A stretch of 62,000 nucleotides of DNA from Adiantum capillus-veneris (Eukaryota; Streptophyta; Polypodiopsida; Polypodiales; Pteridaceae), in the NCBI GenBank assembly GCA_014529385.2, contig CM043959.1, positions 16,805,309 through 16,867,308 of the forward strand, written 5' to 3'. The translations under genes were made by a program, and so were the position numbers. The notes below the pieces were generated by a model. The model ran no database searches and was not told where the DNA came from. It worked only from the letters and a program-made list of their open reading frames with translations. Positions 46,745-59,324 of this stretch are shown here, in pieces. Position 1 is the stretch's first letter; every line of letters begins with the position of its first letter.

Positions 46745-47755
46745 CCATGCATGGTAAAAACTTTTATTAACATATATACATAAGAGCATAAAGAAGAATC
46801 GAAAGATGACAATGAGGAATCCTACAACCTCATTGAGGATAATTTTGTTTACCTAGGTCATGAGGATAGGGGCTTAGAGTTCGGACAGCCAACCAAGACA
46901 TACAATATCCTCTTACCTTGACCTTGTAGTGTGGTGCAATTGGATATGTTATGGTTCTCTAATTTGTTTTAATTTTGTTCCATAAATAATTGGTGCCTTC
47001 TCCCCCGTTGAAGTGCCTCTTGAAGGTATATTATATTGTTTGCTTATTTGTATAAGAAGAAGTTGCAATAGCTCAACTCTTTAGCATCATGAGATCTTTG
47101 TCATGTCCATTCCTAAACACATTAAGGAATTATTACTAGTACAAAATAACTATTTTCTTGTCCATTCTTGTTGCTTATGAAAACTCTCTTTAGAGACAAT
47201 CAACTGTACTAGTGATTGCTTTGGTGCAAATGATGTTTTGGAAAAGGGAACAAGATTTGCAAAGCCTAGAAGAGGAAGACCCATTGAATTTTTAGCTATA
47301 GCATGGCGTATAGATGAGGACGGAGTGTTTAAAGTTTGTTGTCTAAAGGGTTTGAGCTTGTTCACCCCAATATCAAATCAAGCACCACAATGTTGACTTG
47401 GATAGAAGTGTTTATAACCTTCACTATCTTGGGCTCTTCCCTTGGCACAGTGGTTGTTGCTTGGTTTGCCAAATTGCTTAATATTGTCCAATCAAGATAC
47501 TAACAATAACACCAATGGGCGGTCCTCAAAGGCACAACCAAAGACAAATTCCCTTGAGAGCACATCTAGTGTTGCATTGGTTTTTACTAAGCATCATAAG
47601 TATTGCCATCAGACTCTGGTGGTTTGCCCTCATAAGTTTGTCACAAATTATGGTTGTCAATGTTAACTCATGGCTTCAAGATCCTGTGGTCAACAGACCA
47701 CAGGATTGTCTTAGTCCGTTACCCACACTTTCACTAATAAGTAAATAAACATAGA
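46745..47755. other. No identified gene
   Basis: A forward stretch near 47190-47370 (VLEKGTRFAKPRRGRPIEFL then WRIDEDGVFKVCCLKG) is protein-like for about 55 residues but belongs to no family I know. It precedes the Copia-4 fragment on the same strand and might be related to it. Confidence 0.25.
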
Positions 47756-47759
47756 TTAG

Positions 47760-48309
47760 GTGCTTCTAAGGAAGGTGAGTATGCTAACATTGTGCACATA
47801 GATTATGCATTTATAGTGTGGATTTATAATGCCAATGATATTTTGGATTTATCCCTTAATGCAGTGAAAGGAAACATACTTGGTACTTTTATAGTGGAGC
47901 ATCTAGATAGATAACCTCTTATAGGTATTTGTTCAGAAATCTAGATTTTGCTCCAGGTGATAAGAAGGTTTCATGTGCAAAAAACTTTTCTTATTCCATA
48001 AAAGGTATAGGTGAGATTATAATCACTATTGCAAATGCTAGAGAGCTATGCCTTCCAGATGTTTTGTATGTACTAGGAATAAAGAAGAAAATTTTGTATG
48101 TATCTTCTTTTATGACAAGAGAATACCATGTGCACTTCAAGATTGATAAGTGCATTGTTCGAGATAGAGAGCATGAGAATTTTCTTATTACTACAGGTAC
48201 TTTGAAGAATGGTTTATTTATGTTGGACACTTTTGATAGGAATGATACTTCATGTATGGCAATGGAAGTGCACAAAAAGAAAATACTTATATGCATGATG
48301 TTGATGTAG
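47760..48309 (+). pseudogene. Copia-4 protease and pre-integrase fragment
   Basis: On the plus strand NDILDLSLNAVKGN is followed by WYFYSGASR, a stop, then LFRNLDFAPGDKKVSCAKNF, SYSIKGIGEIIITIANAREL and LPDVLYVLGIKKKILYVSSF. This is the copia protease (W..DSGASRHM...) with the catalytic Asp changed to Tyr, running into the GAG-pre-integrase spacer (HVHFKIDKCIVRDREHENFL). Integrase does not follow. The open frame 47929-48309 is long and well conserved, so this copy may be younger than the other copia remnants, but it lacks LTRs here. Confidence 0.75.
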
Positions 48310-48429
48310 ATGCATAATTGGGATTCAGTGCATAGTGTACTTATGCATGATACATGTAGATACCTAGTAGAGGTATATCTCTCAACAAGAACAATCGTCA
48401 TGGCATAAACAAACACAGCCATGGAATTT

Positions 48430-48655
48430 GAGATGTTATTATTATCAGCATAAACTCAAAGTTTGCAAACTCTTCATCATAGTATCCTGTACCACGGAAT
48501 CATGAAAATTTTCCATGGAACAAATAGTAGCTCATAGACGATGAGATGTCATCATTATCATCATAAACTCAAAGTTTGTAAAGTATTCATCATGGTATCC
48601 CGTACCACGACATCATGGAACTTTGCCATGAAAAAAATAGTAGCACATAAACGAT
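48430..48655. repeat. Two-copy 113-bp tandem repeat
   Basis: GAGATGTTATTATTATCAGC at 48430 recurs as GAGATGTCATCATTATCATC at 48543, with ATAAACTCAAAGTTTG in both. It lies inside the segment that is shortened in the 60-kb relative. Confidence 0.75.
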
Positions 48656-48659
48656 TGTT

Positions 48660-49230
48660 AATATACAAAACTCACCATGATGATACAAAACAAATTGCTA
48701 GTCCAATTGCCAAAGTATACAATCATCGATGACTCCATACAATTATCATAAGCAAGAACCATCAAAAAAGTATATTGAGTAGTCCAAACAATTGTCATAT
48801 TTACCAAATGTAGCATCAATTGCGTGGTTCTCAATCTACAAGATTGATCTCCATACATGAATTAGTCAAATTGAAGAAGTATGCAATCATCATAAGCAAG
48901 AACCATCAACAAATCCAGAAAGTATATTGAGTAGTCAAAACAGCACCAAGCTCACACGTATATCTAAATGTTGACTATAACAAAATATAAATGTGACGAG
49001 TAAGCCACAGTAGAATGATCATCAAGATAAACAATCAAGCAAATTAGTCCATCAATAATTTTAGCAATGATTCTTTTGTAAATTGTATGACTTCCTTTAC
49101 CAATGATAGAGCACCAATCTCTCCGATATTGCTCATGTCAATGCACGAGCATCATAAACTGAAGTTAAAATATTCAACACAATGTAGAATCATTATACAA
49201 TCCACTTATACTCAAATCCTTGGGCATACT
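48660..49230. repeat. Loose internal repeats, no gene
   Basis: CATAAGCAAGAACCATCAA and AAAGTATATTGAGTAGTC each occur twice (about 48748 and 48891; 48769 and 48918). No protein-coding signal. Confidence 0.5.
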
Positions 49231-49699
49231 AGTACTCTAACCACATGATTCACAAGGGCCTATTCAATCAACTCTAATTCTACAATGTGAATAAAAGATA
49301 TAATGATAGAAACATTATGATTTGCAAATTGCAACCCCACCTCACAAACTTACTGCAGAATTGATGGTCAAAACTAAAGTTACACAACTGGTTTAAGATA
49401 TTTCTTGTGTCCATTCTATACATCAAAATCATACTAAATGAAGAACTGTACGATATCTATGCATGAAGCAAATTGTCACAAGCAACGTAATCTAAAAATA
49501 GGAATGCTATCTTGTACTAAAAACTACTATAAAGTACATTGTTTAGGGCCATGATAATTCAAAGCACAACATGCATCACATTTGTAAGCAAAAAACCACT
49601 GATAATAATAATTGTACAACTAATTTTATAAAATTTGGGTGGTATCCAGATAGCTATTGAAAAATCATCAACAAACAACATAGGCATGTTGTAACATGA

Positions 49700-51678
49700 C
49701 ATAAACATAGAGTCTAAAACCATAAAGTCTAACCTATCATGATAAAAAATATTAGTGCGTTCCAAGATAGTAATTAAGGAGGGAACACTTTTCTTAGCAA
49801 TGTTGTAAGGGAACCATGTTCGACCAGCTTGCACCAAAAATCATGGTGGTTGATATTATTATTACTTTAGAAGAGCTATGCATCTAATTACCAATGCACT
49901 TGTAGAGAACATGGGACTATGAATACGGGTGCCGCTATTGCGCAGCCATATCACTAATTTAAGTTATCAAAGGATGCCACCATAAATTAACTAAAGATAT
50001 AACTAATCATAGTCAACCAAAAGCACTTAATCATTTCTCAACTTAATTCATGCAAACAAACCTTAAAGACCAAAGTCACATAAAACATGATTCAAGTCAC
50101 AAAGAAAATATAGAATAAAACTAGAACTAGATATTCGGACCCACCAACTCTAATTTTAGCACCTGTTCTAGACAAGATTCAAATGCTTTTCTTCTAGGGC
50201 ATGATTTAAGTGTGCGCAAGGGGTGGTATCACCACGTTGCCAACCATCAACAAAAATCCACTTGACCTTTGAAATGGCCAAAACATGACTATATGGGTTG
50301 GAGCGTGAAAGATTGTTTCTCCACATCTTATTTCTTTCAAACTTGTCAATGCTTTTGATCACCCTTTTGTGCATCTGGATATAAGTGTGAAACAAATAAA
50401 TGTCTTAATACACATCCACATTGCATAACATGCTGATTCAATCCCTTGGCTCGCAATTGTTTATCCTTTGTTTGTCTAATGTCCCATTCACAGCGTCAAC
50501 ACAGTTCTATCAAACAATCTCTCGTGAACAAGTGTTGGATGCTTTTCAAGAACAAGGAAAATCAATTGGTGATGCTAGTTGTTCCACATGCCAATATTGC
50601 ACTGAATAATTTTCATGCTCTACTTGAGCTTGCGAAGCACAAAGTGAGCTTGGTATGCCTTCCTACCAAGGCTTTCCTTCTATACTTAATGATTGATTTA
50701 GCCACCGTTCAGAGTACTTTGATGAACGGCCATCTTCAAAATATCCACATGCTTATGAAATGTGGAAAAATACTATCAAGGCAAAAGCCTAAGAAACTAC
50801 TTTGTCTTTCAAAGAAAGAAGCAAAAAGGATTTGACTAATTCAAGTATCTCATGTAAAAGTAAAAAAGGTTGGAATTTGTACAAGAATAAGATTAAGGTG
50901 TGAACTCACCTTGTGCACCAAAAGGAGAACTCAACCTTCCACCCCAAAAGTGGGTCCTTTAACAAAAAAGTCGGGGACGATCAATTGTTGTGCACCCTAA
51001 AAGTCAAGAATTGGCCATCTCTACTTTTGGTAAAGAGCCAAGAAGTTTACATGCACCAGGTGGCCAATTTTTGGCAGTCATGAGTGCGCATGCATGTTGG
51101 CTCTTGCTCACGATAGGCTCCTGTAGTTGTAGCACAGCTAAGTAGATTCTAGCTCTCATCACCAGCCATCAGTGTGTATGCATGAGGCTCTCACTCACGA
51201 CAGGCTCTTGTGTGCAACCATCTACAACTCTCTAATCTTTTCACTCTGCATCTAGCTTTACTTTGCGCTATTTTCAACATACAATTAGTTTATAAGGTAC
51301 TTCGTGCTATCTTTGACTGAGCACTAATCTTTGCCTTATTCATAAACTTTTACTGCATCTGCTGCTATTAGTGGGCAAGGGCGACCATCTATAGCTCTCT
51401 AATGTCTCTACTCTGCATTTGCTGCTAATAGTAGTTTTGTTGACTACTCTCAAGGCATCTCTCCATCACCGCATGATGGGATGAGTCCTTGACCTCATGC
51501 TACACACCGAGAGACCATGCACATGCATCCGGTCTAAGCTATTTACAAGAACCAATACTGGAAAACTATTGCGACTCTTTGATTGTGTTGCAGTCCTCAC
51601 ACAGGCTGGTGTACCTTGGTTGCGTTGCAGCCCTCACACAGACTGTGATCGACGTGCACTCTACTGTTTAAAGGTACC

Positions 51679-51680
<2 letters not shown>
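49700..51680. other. No identified gene
   Basis: The forward frame 50446-50835 (129 codons) and the minus frame 50168-50395 are the longest, but neither shows a known domain. The minus frame has weak likeness to the end of plant LINE proteins (KSIDKFERNKMWRNN) that I do not consider sufficient. Confidence 0.3.

Positions 51681-51681
<1 letters not shown>

Positions 51682-51711
<30 letters not shown>
51682..51711. repeat. (CT)15 microsatellite
   Basis: A perfect CT repeat of about 30 bases. Confidence 0.95.
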
Positions 51712-51712
<1 letters not shown>

Positions 51713-53820
51713 AATAAGTATTAAAGGCTGTGCTTCTTCTTCCTCCTTCTCTTCTTTAATGAGGCCTTCTTCTCCATAGCTTCAAAGCTTCACCAACTTA
51801 GACGTGACAACGTTGTGTTTAAAGTCGACAACATTCCCTAGTAGTACATTATTTCTTACACGTTATTCATAAATGTATTCACGCATGCTTGGGAGAATCT
51901 CCAACATACAACACACAACAATGCATATATATGCACACACTCACTAATGTATGGTAACATAGGTTTGCATTAGCTTTTGTTTTCGGTGGGAAGGTTTGAG
52001 ATAAATGGTCATGCTCTGCAGTGTGCATGGAGGACATGTCTCAACCAAAGGAACGTTGTTTGTTTCAAATATTTGTGTTTTCTTTGTCGCATACAAGCTA
52101 GTTGATGGTTTCTATGCTTTTGACATGCCTCATGTATGTTTCTTTATAACTGTCTCTTCCAATCAAATTAAAAGGATGTTTCGTTGCTGTTTACATATGC
52201 GAATCAGTACCATAGACTTACTTTCACAGTATGTATATTGATATCAAACACCAAAATTCTAGTTAGACAATTTTTTGTAGAAGGTGAACTGGTTGTGCTT
52301 GCTTTTGAATGGTGAGGCTATTATTGTTATTTATTTTCAAGTGAGAGGAGCAATTTACAAGGGATATTATTTTTGGATCTTCCAACACCAATAACATAAC
52401 ATAAGTGCAATGGAATGACAAGACACATATGAATTGAGTATTCAGTCTATAAGGTTTTAAGCGTGTATTTTCTTGTTAATTTTCAAACTAATTGTGCCAT
52501 CAAAGATGATTGCTTTTATTTCAAAGGGCATGACAAATTTAAGAGTTGATTTTTTGAGAAACTAAGTGCACACAACTCTTACCAACTCCTTCCATAAGCG
52601 CACGATGTATATCAAATCTCCTGACGACATGACTAGCTAACCAATCTGAGACACACGTCTCCAATATTCCAACAAAGAAACCATGGCTTACCTATTAGAG
52701 TGTCAAACCATCATGTTGCATGGTCACTTGCACTAAGGATTTGTGTGCCATGTGGACATGCTAAACCTACTTTGGAGCCAAGATAAATCTATGAAATGCT
52801 AGAGATTTTGGTTCCATGTGAAGGGTTTTAGGTTAGGGCTTCCATTCTTAGGTCAAAGAGAAGTGGCATATTGCATCCATGTGCCAAGGATGATGACATG
52901 ACAACTAAAAAGGTGGTCCTTAGTCATAGCAATTGTTCTTCTTGCTATGCAATGGTTCTCTTTCTTTCACCTTAGGAAGGGTAGAGTTTCTATCTCTATA
53001 AAGATTTTGTCGAGAGCTTCTCTCTCCAAATAAATCTTCTCTCTTTAGAGTAGGGTTTATTTTCTCTTTCTAGAGTGATTTTTGCCTTCTTGCTTCTGAT
53101 CCCTTATTTCTTTTGGAAAAGCACCAAGTTGAAAAAATATTACTTTTTCAAAAAGCTAACTAATTCTTACATAAATTCGTACTTATTGTGCATTAGCATT
53201 TTGGGCTCTAAAACACTAAGTTTTCACCTATGGGCTTCCCTTTTCACAAGCATCTTCTAGAAGTTTTGAAGAGTATACAACGGAATTTACACTTGTGTTG
53301 GGGGAATATGCTTAAGCACACACACCTACAAATTGGGTCAATAAAGGGATGATATTGATAGTAGTTAAGGGCCACTGATTTTTGTTTATGCAAGAGCATC
53401 CTACTCCCTTTCTCACTTCATTTTCTTGTTAGGTTTGATTCATTTCAAGATTTGCAATATTTGTCAATCACGTATTGTAGATCGTATTAGCATACTACAT
53501 TAATTTATTTCAATCAGTATAAAAGCTCAAGCAACAATTTTTGTTTTCTTTTTTTGAACTGGAGATTATTGATTCAAGTAAAGAAGCAAAGATGCATTTC
53601 TGATTTGAAAGATTTTTATGACACATGCATAGTAAGGTTTAAAGGTGATGATAGAATAATTATTGAACACATATTGACCATAGGTTGATGAGTGTGAATC
53701 TCACAAAGTGATGATGTGGCTTCCTTGCCAGCACTTAAATGAAGGGATAGAAAGATGCTGAGAGTGAAGATTAAAAATCAGATGCTGAATTGACATAGGA
53801 CGCATGTTCAAAACCCAGAT
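51712..53820. other. No gene seen
   Basis: AT-rich, with short chance frames on both strands and no repeat or motif that I can support. It lies downstream of the PPR pseudogene on the minus strand and may include its former 3' region. Confidence 0.4.
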
Positions 53821-53829
53821 GCTGACATA

Positions 53830-55620
53830 GCAGACTATACAAATCGTGATTTGGATCTGCTATACATGTTGGTGATTGCATCCGAAAAGACGCTCTTGCC
53901 ACATTCAACATGCATGATGTTTCTCTTCAGCAGAAGCCACTGCGTTTTCTAGCCCATATCGACAACTTTTGTAGTACTACATGCCCTAGAAATGCAAGCA
54001 CACGTGGGTGTGGAGACATACCCTCACTTTGTGTGTGCTGAAAACAGCCCAAATATTTCCCCACCGTAGAGATACCCTCACTTTGTGTTTGCATCTTCGA
54101 AAAACAACCCAGAGCTATGTAGCCCTACCATTTTTTGGAATACCCTGCAACCAATGTAGAAGAGGAGATGAAGTTCTACATACGATGCTTATTTAGTGGA
54201 CCAAATCACCTTCTCACATGTGTGGGTGAGTACATATGGAGAGATGTCCTCACCTAGCATCGTTGAAAAGAGCCTAGATCTGGTATACGTGTAGGTGATT
54301 GCATCCAAAAAAGATGCTCTTGCCATATTTGACATGCATGTCGACCAAGGCAATGCTTATAAGCATGGCGATTCGCTTCAACTACTACTGAGTTTTCAAG
54401 CTTAGGTGATTGTATCTGGGAAGATGAACTTGCTTTGCATGTGCTAAAAACAGTCCAAAGCTTCCTCGCCCTAGGTCATCTCAGTGGCCCATATCAACTC
54501 TTGCATCCTAAAAGACGCTCTTGCCACATTTCAAATGCATGTCATCCAAGGCAGTGCTAAGCATGACGATTCGCTCCAGCAAAACGACTGAGTTTTTCTA
54601 GCCCACATCAGCTTCTTCTGTAGTGCCATATGGCCTAGAAATGCAATATCTGGCTACATGTGGAGACATGCCACATGTGAAGGTGATGATATGCCCTCAC
54701 CCCCATCGTTGAGATAAGCCTAGAGATGCTATACATGTATGTGATTGGATCCAAAAATACGCTCTTGCCACTTTTGAAATACATGTCGACCAAGCCACTA
54801 CTAATTAAGCGTGGCAATTTGCTGAGAGATGCCGTCACCTCACATCGATGAAAACAGCCTAGATCTGTTATATGTATACGTGATTGATTCAAAAAGATGC
54901 TGCTTGCCACATTTGACCAAGGCAATTCTAAGCGAGGCGATTTGCTTCACACTGAGTTTTACAGCACATATCAGCATCTTCTGTAGTGGCACATGCTCTC
55001 AAAATGCAAGTTTAGGTGATTGTATCTGGAGAGATACCGTTTCTTTGCATGTGCTGGAAACAGCCCAAAGCTTCCTCGCCCTAGGGTATGATAGTGGCCT
55101 AGATCACATTTTGTGTACTACCACAAGTGTGGGTGACTACATAGCCCTCACCTAGCATCATTCAAAACAGCCTAGGACTGCTGTACGTGTAGGTGATTGC
55201 ACCCAAAGAAAAAAAAGTTCTTGCCACATTCGACATGCATGTCGACCAAGGCAATGCAAAGCATGATGTTACTTCTCAGCAGCCCGTGAGTTTTTCAGCC
55301 CATATCAGCATCTTTTGTAGTGCCACAAGACCTGGAAATGCAAGCAAATATGGCTATATGTGGAAACAAGCCGTAGCTTTGCCTACGCTGAAAACAGCCC
55401 AAACCTTTCCTCGCTCTAGCTGATATACCCTCTCTTTGCAACTGCGGAAAACAACACAGAGCTTTGCAGCTCTCCCATTGTTCAAAAGACTCTCTTTGCA
55501 ACAAACCCCTAAACAAAACATAGGCAACTCCATGGCTTGCACATGGATATAGCACCCTCGCATTTGGTACCCAACACGGTGCACCATCAAAGAACGGAGA
55601 ACAGCAGCCAATGGCTCTTG
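53830..55620 (-). pseudogene. Decayed PPR gene with several PLS-type repeats
   Basis: Repeated PPR blocks read on the minus strand in changing frames. Examples: GLGCFQRRQSYGLFPHIAIF then ACISRSCGTTKDADMG (55400-55300); GEEALGCFQHMQRNGISPDT with CILRACATTEDADM (55085-54965); GEEALDCF before HMQSKFIFPDTIT (54475-54410); SIALVDMHVKYGKSI (near 54340); CISRACSTTKVVDMG (near 53990). These match the ...EAL.CF..MQ..G..PD.IT..C.LKAC....A.D.G and N.ALVDMYVKCG blocks of the intact gene at 19.2 kb. Stops and frameshifts occur every few dozen codons. No E or DYW domain is found at the low-coordinate end, so the gene is truncated as well as decayed. It once belonged to the same organelle RNA-editing factor family. 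Confidence 0.75.
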
Positions 55621-56890
55621 TTTGAGTGAAGATGGGCTTTCTCATACCACAGGCAAAGTGCCTTCCTAGCACCAGCGCAATACATGGCACAATATACTTT
55701 GTCCACAACCTACAAATCTGGTTGGTAGCAAAACCAACAGTACAAGAGTGACAATTAGCAATGGGCAAATCAACACGAGAGGGTGTGGTACTCTCCCAGA
55801 GATATCGGCCCTCGAACCTACACATAGACGACCTAAATGATGGCACGCACAGAAGCATGGGATAGGAGCTCTCTTGATGCCCACCTGATCATCACCAAGT
55901 CAAGCAGCATTATTGAACATGTCTTTGGAGTTGATGCTGAATCCTTTGTTTAGGCATGTAGAGCAAGCTCCCCTCTAGATCTAGCAAACCTCTTATATCA
56001 TATATCTTGAGCACTAAATATCTAGACCCACTCAACCTCTGACACAAAAAGACATTTCTCATGAACTGCACGATCATGTGTACGTTAGTTTTGATATCGT
56101 TATTAACTGCTTTCCCAATAAGTAACTTTTGTTCAATAGAGTTCTAGGAAACAGCGTCTTCAAACATTTGTTTATTTCTTTTGTGTATAATAATCTACAG
56201 AGAGATATTGATATGTATTCTAATGAAAACTACTCATGAAGAATTCTTTACAAATCGAAGCTCGATCCTACTGGCTAGAGCACAAAAGAGGAGGAGGATA
56301 ACGAACGTCTTCGCCATTAAAGGTAACTAACTGCGTCTGACATCGACATCAAAGACTGCATAAGTCCGCCTCCAACACTGGAGATGAAAAAAGTGATCGG
56401 AGGAAGGGCACGTTCCCAATGGGATTATTGAATTTGTGGAGGACGGTGCCAACGCTACGCCATACGTACGTATGGTTTCTCTCTTTTTTTTTTTTTAATG
56501 GGCATGAGCATACTTTTTTTTTTTGATGGACACGTAATGCATGTGCCTGCGTCACGTTGAAAAGTTATAACATTTTTTAATACATTTGGATCAACTCCTG
56601 ATCGCAATTTCTTGTTTTGAGGCGTGGTCCACAGATCCTTCCTTAGCAATCGACAATCTAAGACGTGCAAGAAAGAATACTGGTAAGATTAAGGCACTTA
56701 GTAATTTCCTTCTTCGCTCCATGAATTTTAAAACACTCTTTATTTTCAATTATGTTTCACTTGAATAGACTATGTGAAACTATTGCTAAATGTATAGAAT
56801 ATATTATTTAATAATATTTATCTGAAGACAAATTCAAAGTCATGAAAAAAGCCAATAAACAACACGTGATAAAGCAACAAGGTAGTATAG
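55621..56890. other. No gene seen
   Basis: The minus-strand frame 55295-55858 starts here and reaches the PPR blocks, but its first 120 residues are Cys-rich with no PPR pattern. The remainder to 56890 is non-coding, with T-runs near 56483 and 56514. Confidence 0.35.
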
Positions 56891-56895
56891 GAAAG
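56891..56895. repeat. Target site duplication, left copy
   Basis: GAAAG stands directly before the 5' LTR and again directly after the 3' LTR (60879-60883). The match is perfect and fixes both element ends. Confidence 0.9.
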
Positions 56896-57062
56896 TGTTG
56901 AGCTTATGTGTGAAGCTACTCTATGTGATGGCTTACACATGAAGCTTCTCTATATATAGCACCCGGGTCCCCTCTATATATGCATAATCTAGTGTGAGTA
57001 TTCTACACACTTTGGGGTTCTCACTTTCGGTGTCGCATCTCTCCTTCTTTGTCTTCTCAACA
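56896..57062 (+). repeat. 5' LTR of the non-autonomous element
   Basis: It begins TGTTGAGCTTATGTGTGAAG and ends GTCTTCTCAACA. A TATA-like CTCTATATATAGCACC lies at about 56948-56963. Same length as the 3' LTR. Confidence 0.9.
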
Positions 57063-57074
57063 TGGTGTCAGAGC
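57063..57074 (+). promoter_or_regulatory. Primer binding site
   Basis: TGGTGTCAGAGC directly follows the LTR; one base from the initiator-Met site TGGTATCAGAGC. Confidence 0.85.
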
Positions 57075-57507
57075 TCTTGCAAAAGTACAAGGTTTGATGT
57101 GCCATCAGCCATCATCGAGATAAGTAAACTATACTTTGTTTCTTTGTTTTAGAAAAAAAAATTAAAATCTTTGTATTTATAAAGAAATCGTTCAATACAA
57201 TTTTTATCACTAGTGTATGTGATTTATAATTTGTACATGAAGTAACTGGAAAGAGATCAGAGTGTTTAAATAAGCTATGCTTAATAAGCTTGTGAACAAT
57301 GTTAGTATGTTGCATGATCCTTGTTTGTCCACAATATTGAGTACGAAGAGATTTGAAAGCAAATAGTTTTGAGCAAAAGAAATAGCCCTGTCAAAACCAT
57401 GCAAGGTCTATTTACGCTGCTTCACCATCCATGGCAACACCAGCAAGGTTGGTTTGTACCCGGCATGCACAGAAGTCTACAGCCTAGATTGTGCATGCAA
57501 CACGGGC

Positions 57508-57715
57508 ACTAGCGGCCAACCATATTGTACTAGCGGCCTCCTAAGTATGAGCTAAATAATAGTTTAAGAAAAAGTAGCGAACAGAGCTCGGGTTCATGGG
57601 TGCCATCAGGCACTTGTGGCCAACCATATTGTACTAGCGGCCTCCCAAGTACCAACGAAATAACAAATTAAGAAAAAGTAGCGAACAGAGCTCGGGTTCA
57701 TGGGTGCCATGCCAT
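57508..57715. repeat. Two-copy 104-bp tandem repeat inside the element
   Basis: GGCCAACCATATTGTACTAG at 57514 recurs at 57618, and AGTAGCGAACAGAGCTCGGG is in both copies. Confidence 0.85.
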
Positions 57716-58484
57716 GCCATGCGTGAGGCACTGAAAACAGCAAACTCAAAAATCCGGCTCGCGGAGATGGCACGAGGCATGCAACCTAATAATAGCCAGC
57801 CCTTAAAAATAGCGAAGCATAAAAATAGTGCAGAGGCAGCACGAGGCAAGCCTTGTTGATTGTGAATGAAAGCGAGTTGTGCATAGAGCCAAAAACTATG
57901 CATTGAGGCATTATGATAAAGATAGCTTGCATGCAAAGAATCCCGAAAAATCAGTATTGCTTCTTGTAAATAGCTTAGGATGCATGTGCATGGTGTTGAT
58001 GCATAGCATGAGGTTAGGGGCTTAGCCAATCATGCGACAATGATAAGCGGGGTTGAAGGCTGACGCAAGCGGTGATGACGTAGTCCGAGCGGGCCAAATG
58101 TTGGCAGAGGCATGACTACTATTAGAGGCTCAGCCCATCATGCACGTCATTTCAAGCCAATACTCAATGAGTGGCCACAGCTTTTGACTTGGAAAGGTAT
58201 CAACATTGTCATAAAGGCACAAAGAAAAGATAAGGTGAATTCCATGCTAAACGTCCATGTTGAACGTCGGGTAAATCTGTACTGGTCGACTTTGTGTCCA
58301 TCAAAAACCTACATCAACAGGAGCCACTCAACCTATGGCACTTTCTTTGAACTCAGCTACCATGGTGTCTGTGTTCTGGTTTACATCATGGAGGACTTTG
58401 AAACTGGCTGGCCTTGAGTTATAGGCAGAGGCAAAGACCATGCATCAAAGCGGGATGACCAAGGTTGCTTGCATGTAAACAGTC

Positions 58485-58604
58485 GTGGCTGACTTATTAA
58501 TAGCTTTTCTTTCTTTCTTTTGCATGGTGAGCGAAAAGAGGCATATGGTTGACTTATAAATAGCTTAACTTTCTTTCTTTTATATGGTGAGTGGCAAGAG
58601 GAAT
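58485..58604. repeat. Two-copy 60-bp tandem repeat inside the element
   Basis: GACTTATTAATAGCTTTTCT at 58491 and GACTTATAAATAGCTTAACT at 58551, each followed by a TTTCTTTCTTTT tract and ATGGTGAG. Confidence 0.8.
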
Positions 58605-58879
58605 AGGGGCATGGCCACGATGTCATCATGAGCTCAGTGGAGAGACTTGCACGCAATTTTTGGGGCCTTGTCACAGAGTTCTGATCACAAAGCGTGTGGC
58701 GAGTGGTTACAATAGCAGCTTGCTTTATTGCTTTGCTTATGTTTGGCTTGAAAATTGGGTTGCTTTAATTATTTTCTATTAAAAAAAACGAGAGTCAAGA
58801 CTTAGACTATAGACATTAGCAAGCCTCCTTGTGGTGGCAACTGCTTTGTCACCATTTGCTACCCAAATCAGATTGTTTT

Positions 58880-59180
58880 GATAACCAATAACTGACTCAA
58901 ATCTCATCTCTAGATGACCTCATGGATGTTTGGAAACAATTGAGACGATGACTTTATGTGTCGTCACCATTGGTTACCCAAAGTAGATCATCTCATCTCT
59001 AGATGACCTCATGGATGTTTGGTAACAATTGAGATGATGAATTTTTGTGAAGACAAGGAGGATAAACGGTGAGATCTTTGATCTATTATTGTTAAGTCTT
59101 TGTCAGGAGTATCTGCTCCACAAAGACGAGGGGGATGAATGGTGAGACCTTTGATCTATTATTGTTAACTCTTTCCTCCT
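58880..59180. repeat. Two adjoining tandem duplications (89 bp and 73 bp)
   Basis: AGATGACCTCATGGATGTTT occurs at 58912 and 59001 (period 89). GAGATCTTTGATCTATTATT occurs at 59071 and, with one change, at 59144 (period 73). Confidence 0.85.
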
Positions 59181-59324
59181 TATGACTTGTTAGTTTATCG
59201 TGCTAACATTGATAAAATTCCCACTATCTCAATTATTAGATACTCCAAGTAAAAATATAAATCTTGAGTTGTCTTTATTTAGCATAAATTGTTACTTGTT
59301 ATCATTTTTTTGTTGTGCTCGTTG

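Larger units (their letters stand above)
48385..49690. repeat. Segment related, inverted, to 59.3-60.05 kb
   Basis: Blocks near 48388 (CTCAACAAGAACAATCGTCA) and 49235-49690 (for example GGGCCTATTCAATCAACTC and ACATGCATCACATTTGTAAG) are found in reverse complement at about 60030 and 59330-59830, inside the non-autonomous LTR element. The span between the two blocks is much shorter there (about 220 against 850 bp), so one copy carries a deletion or the other an insertion. Confidence 0.65.

Noticed and set aside
50168-50395. LINE reverse-transcriptase C-terminal remnant
   Set aside because: Weak likeness (KSIDKFERNKMW) but the expected GGLG block is absent and no other LINE part or poly-A tail is near.
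55295-55858. 187-codon open frame as an intact gene
   Set aside because: Only its last 60 residues show PPR blocks; the first part is Cys-rich and patternless, and PPR blocks continue past its stop in other frames. It is part of a pseudogene.
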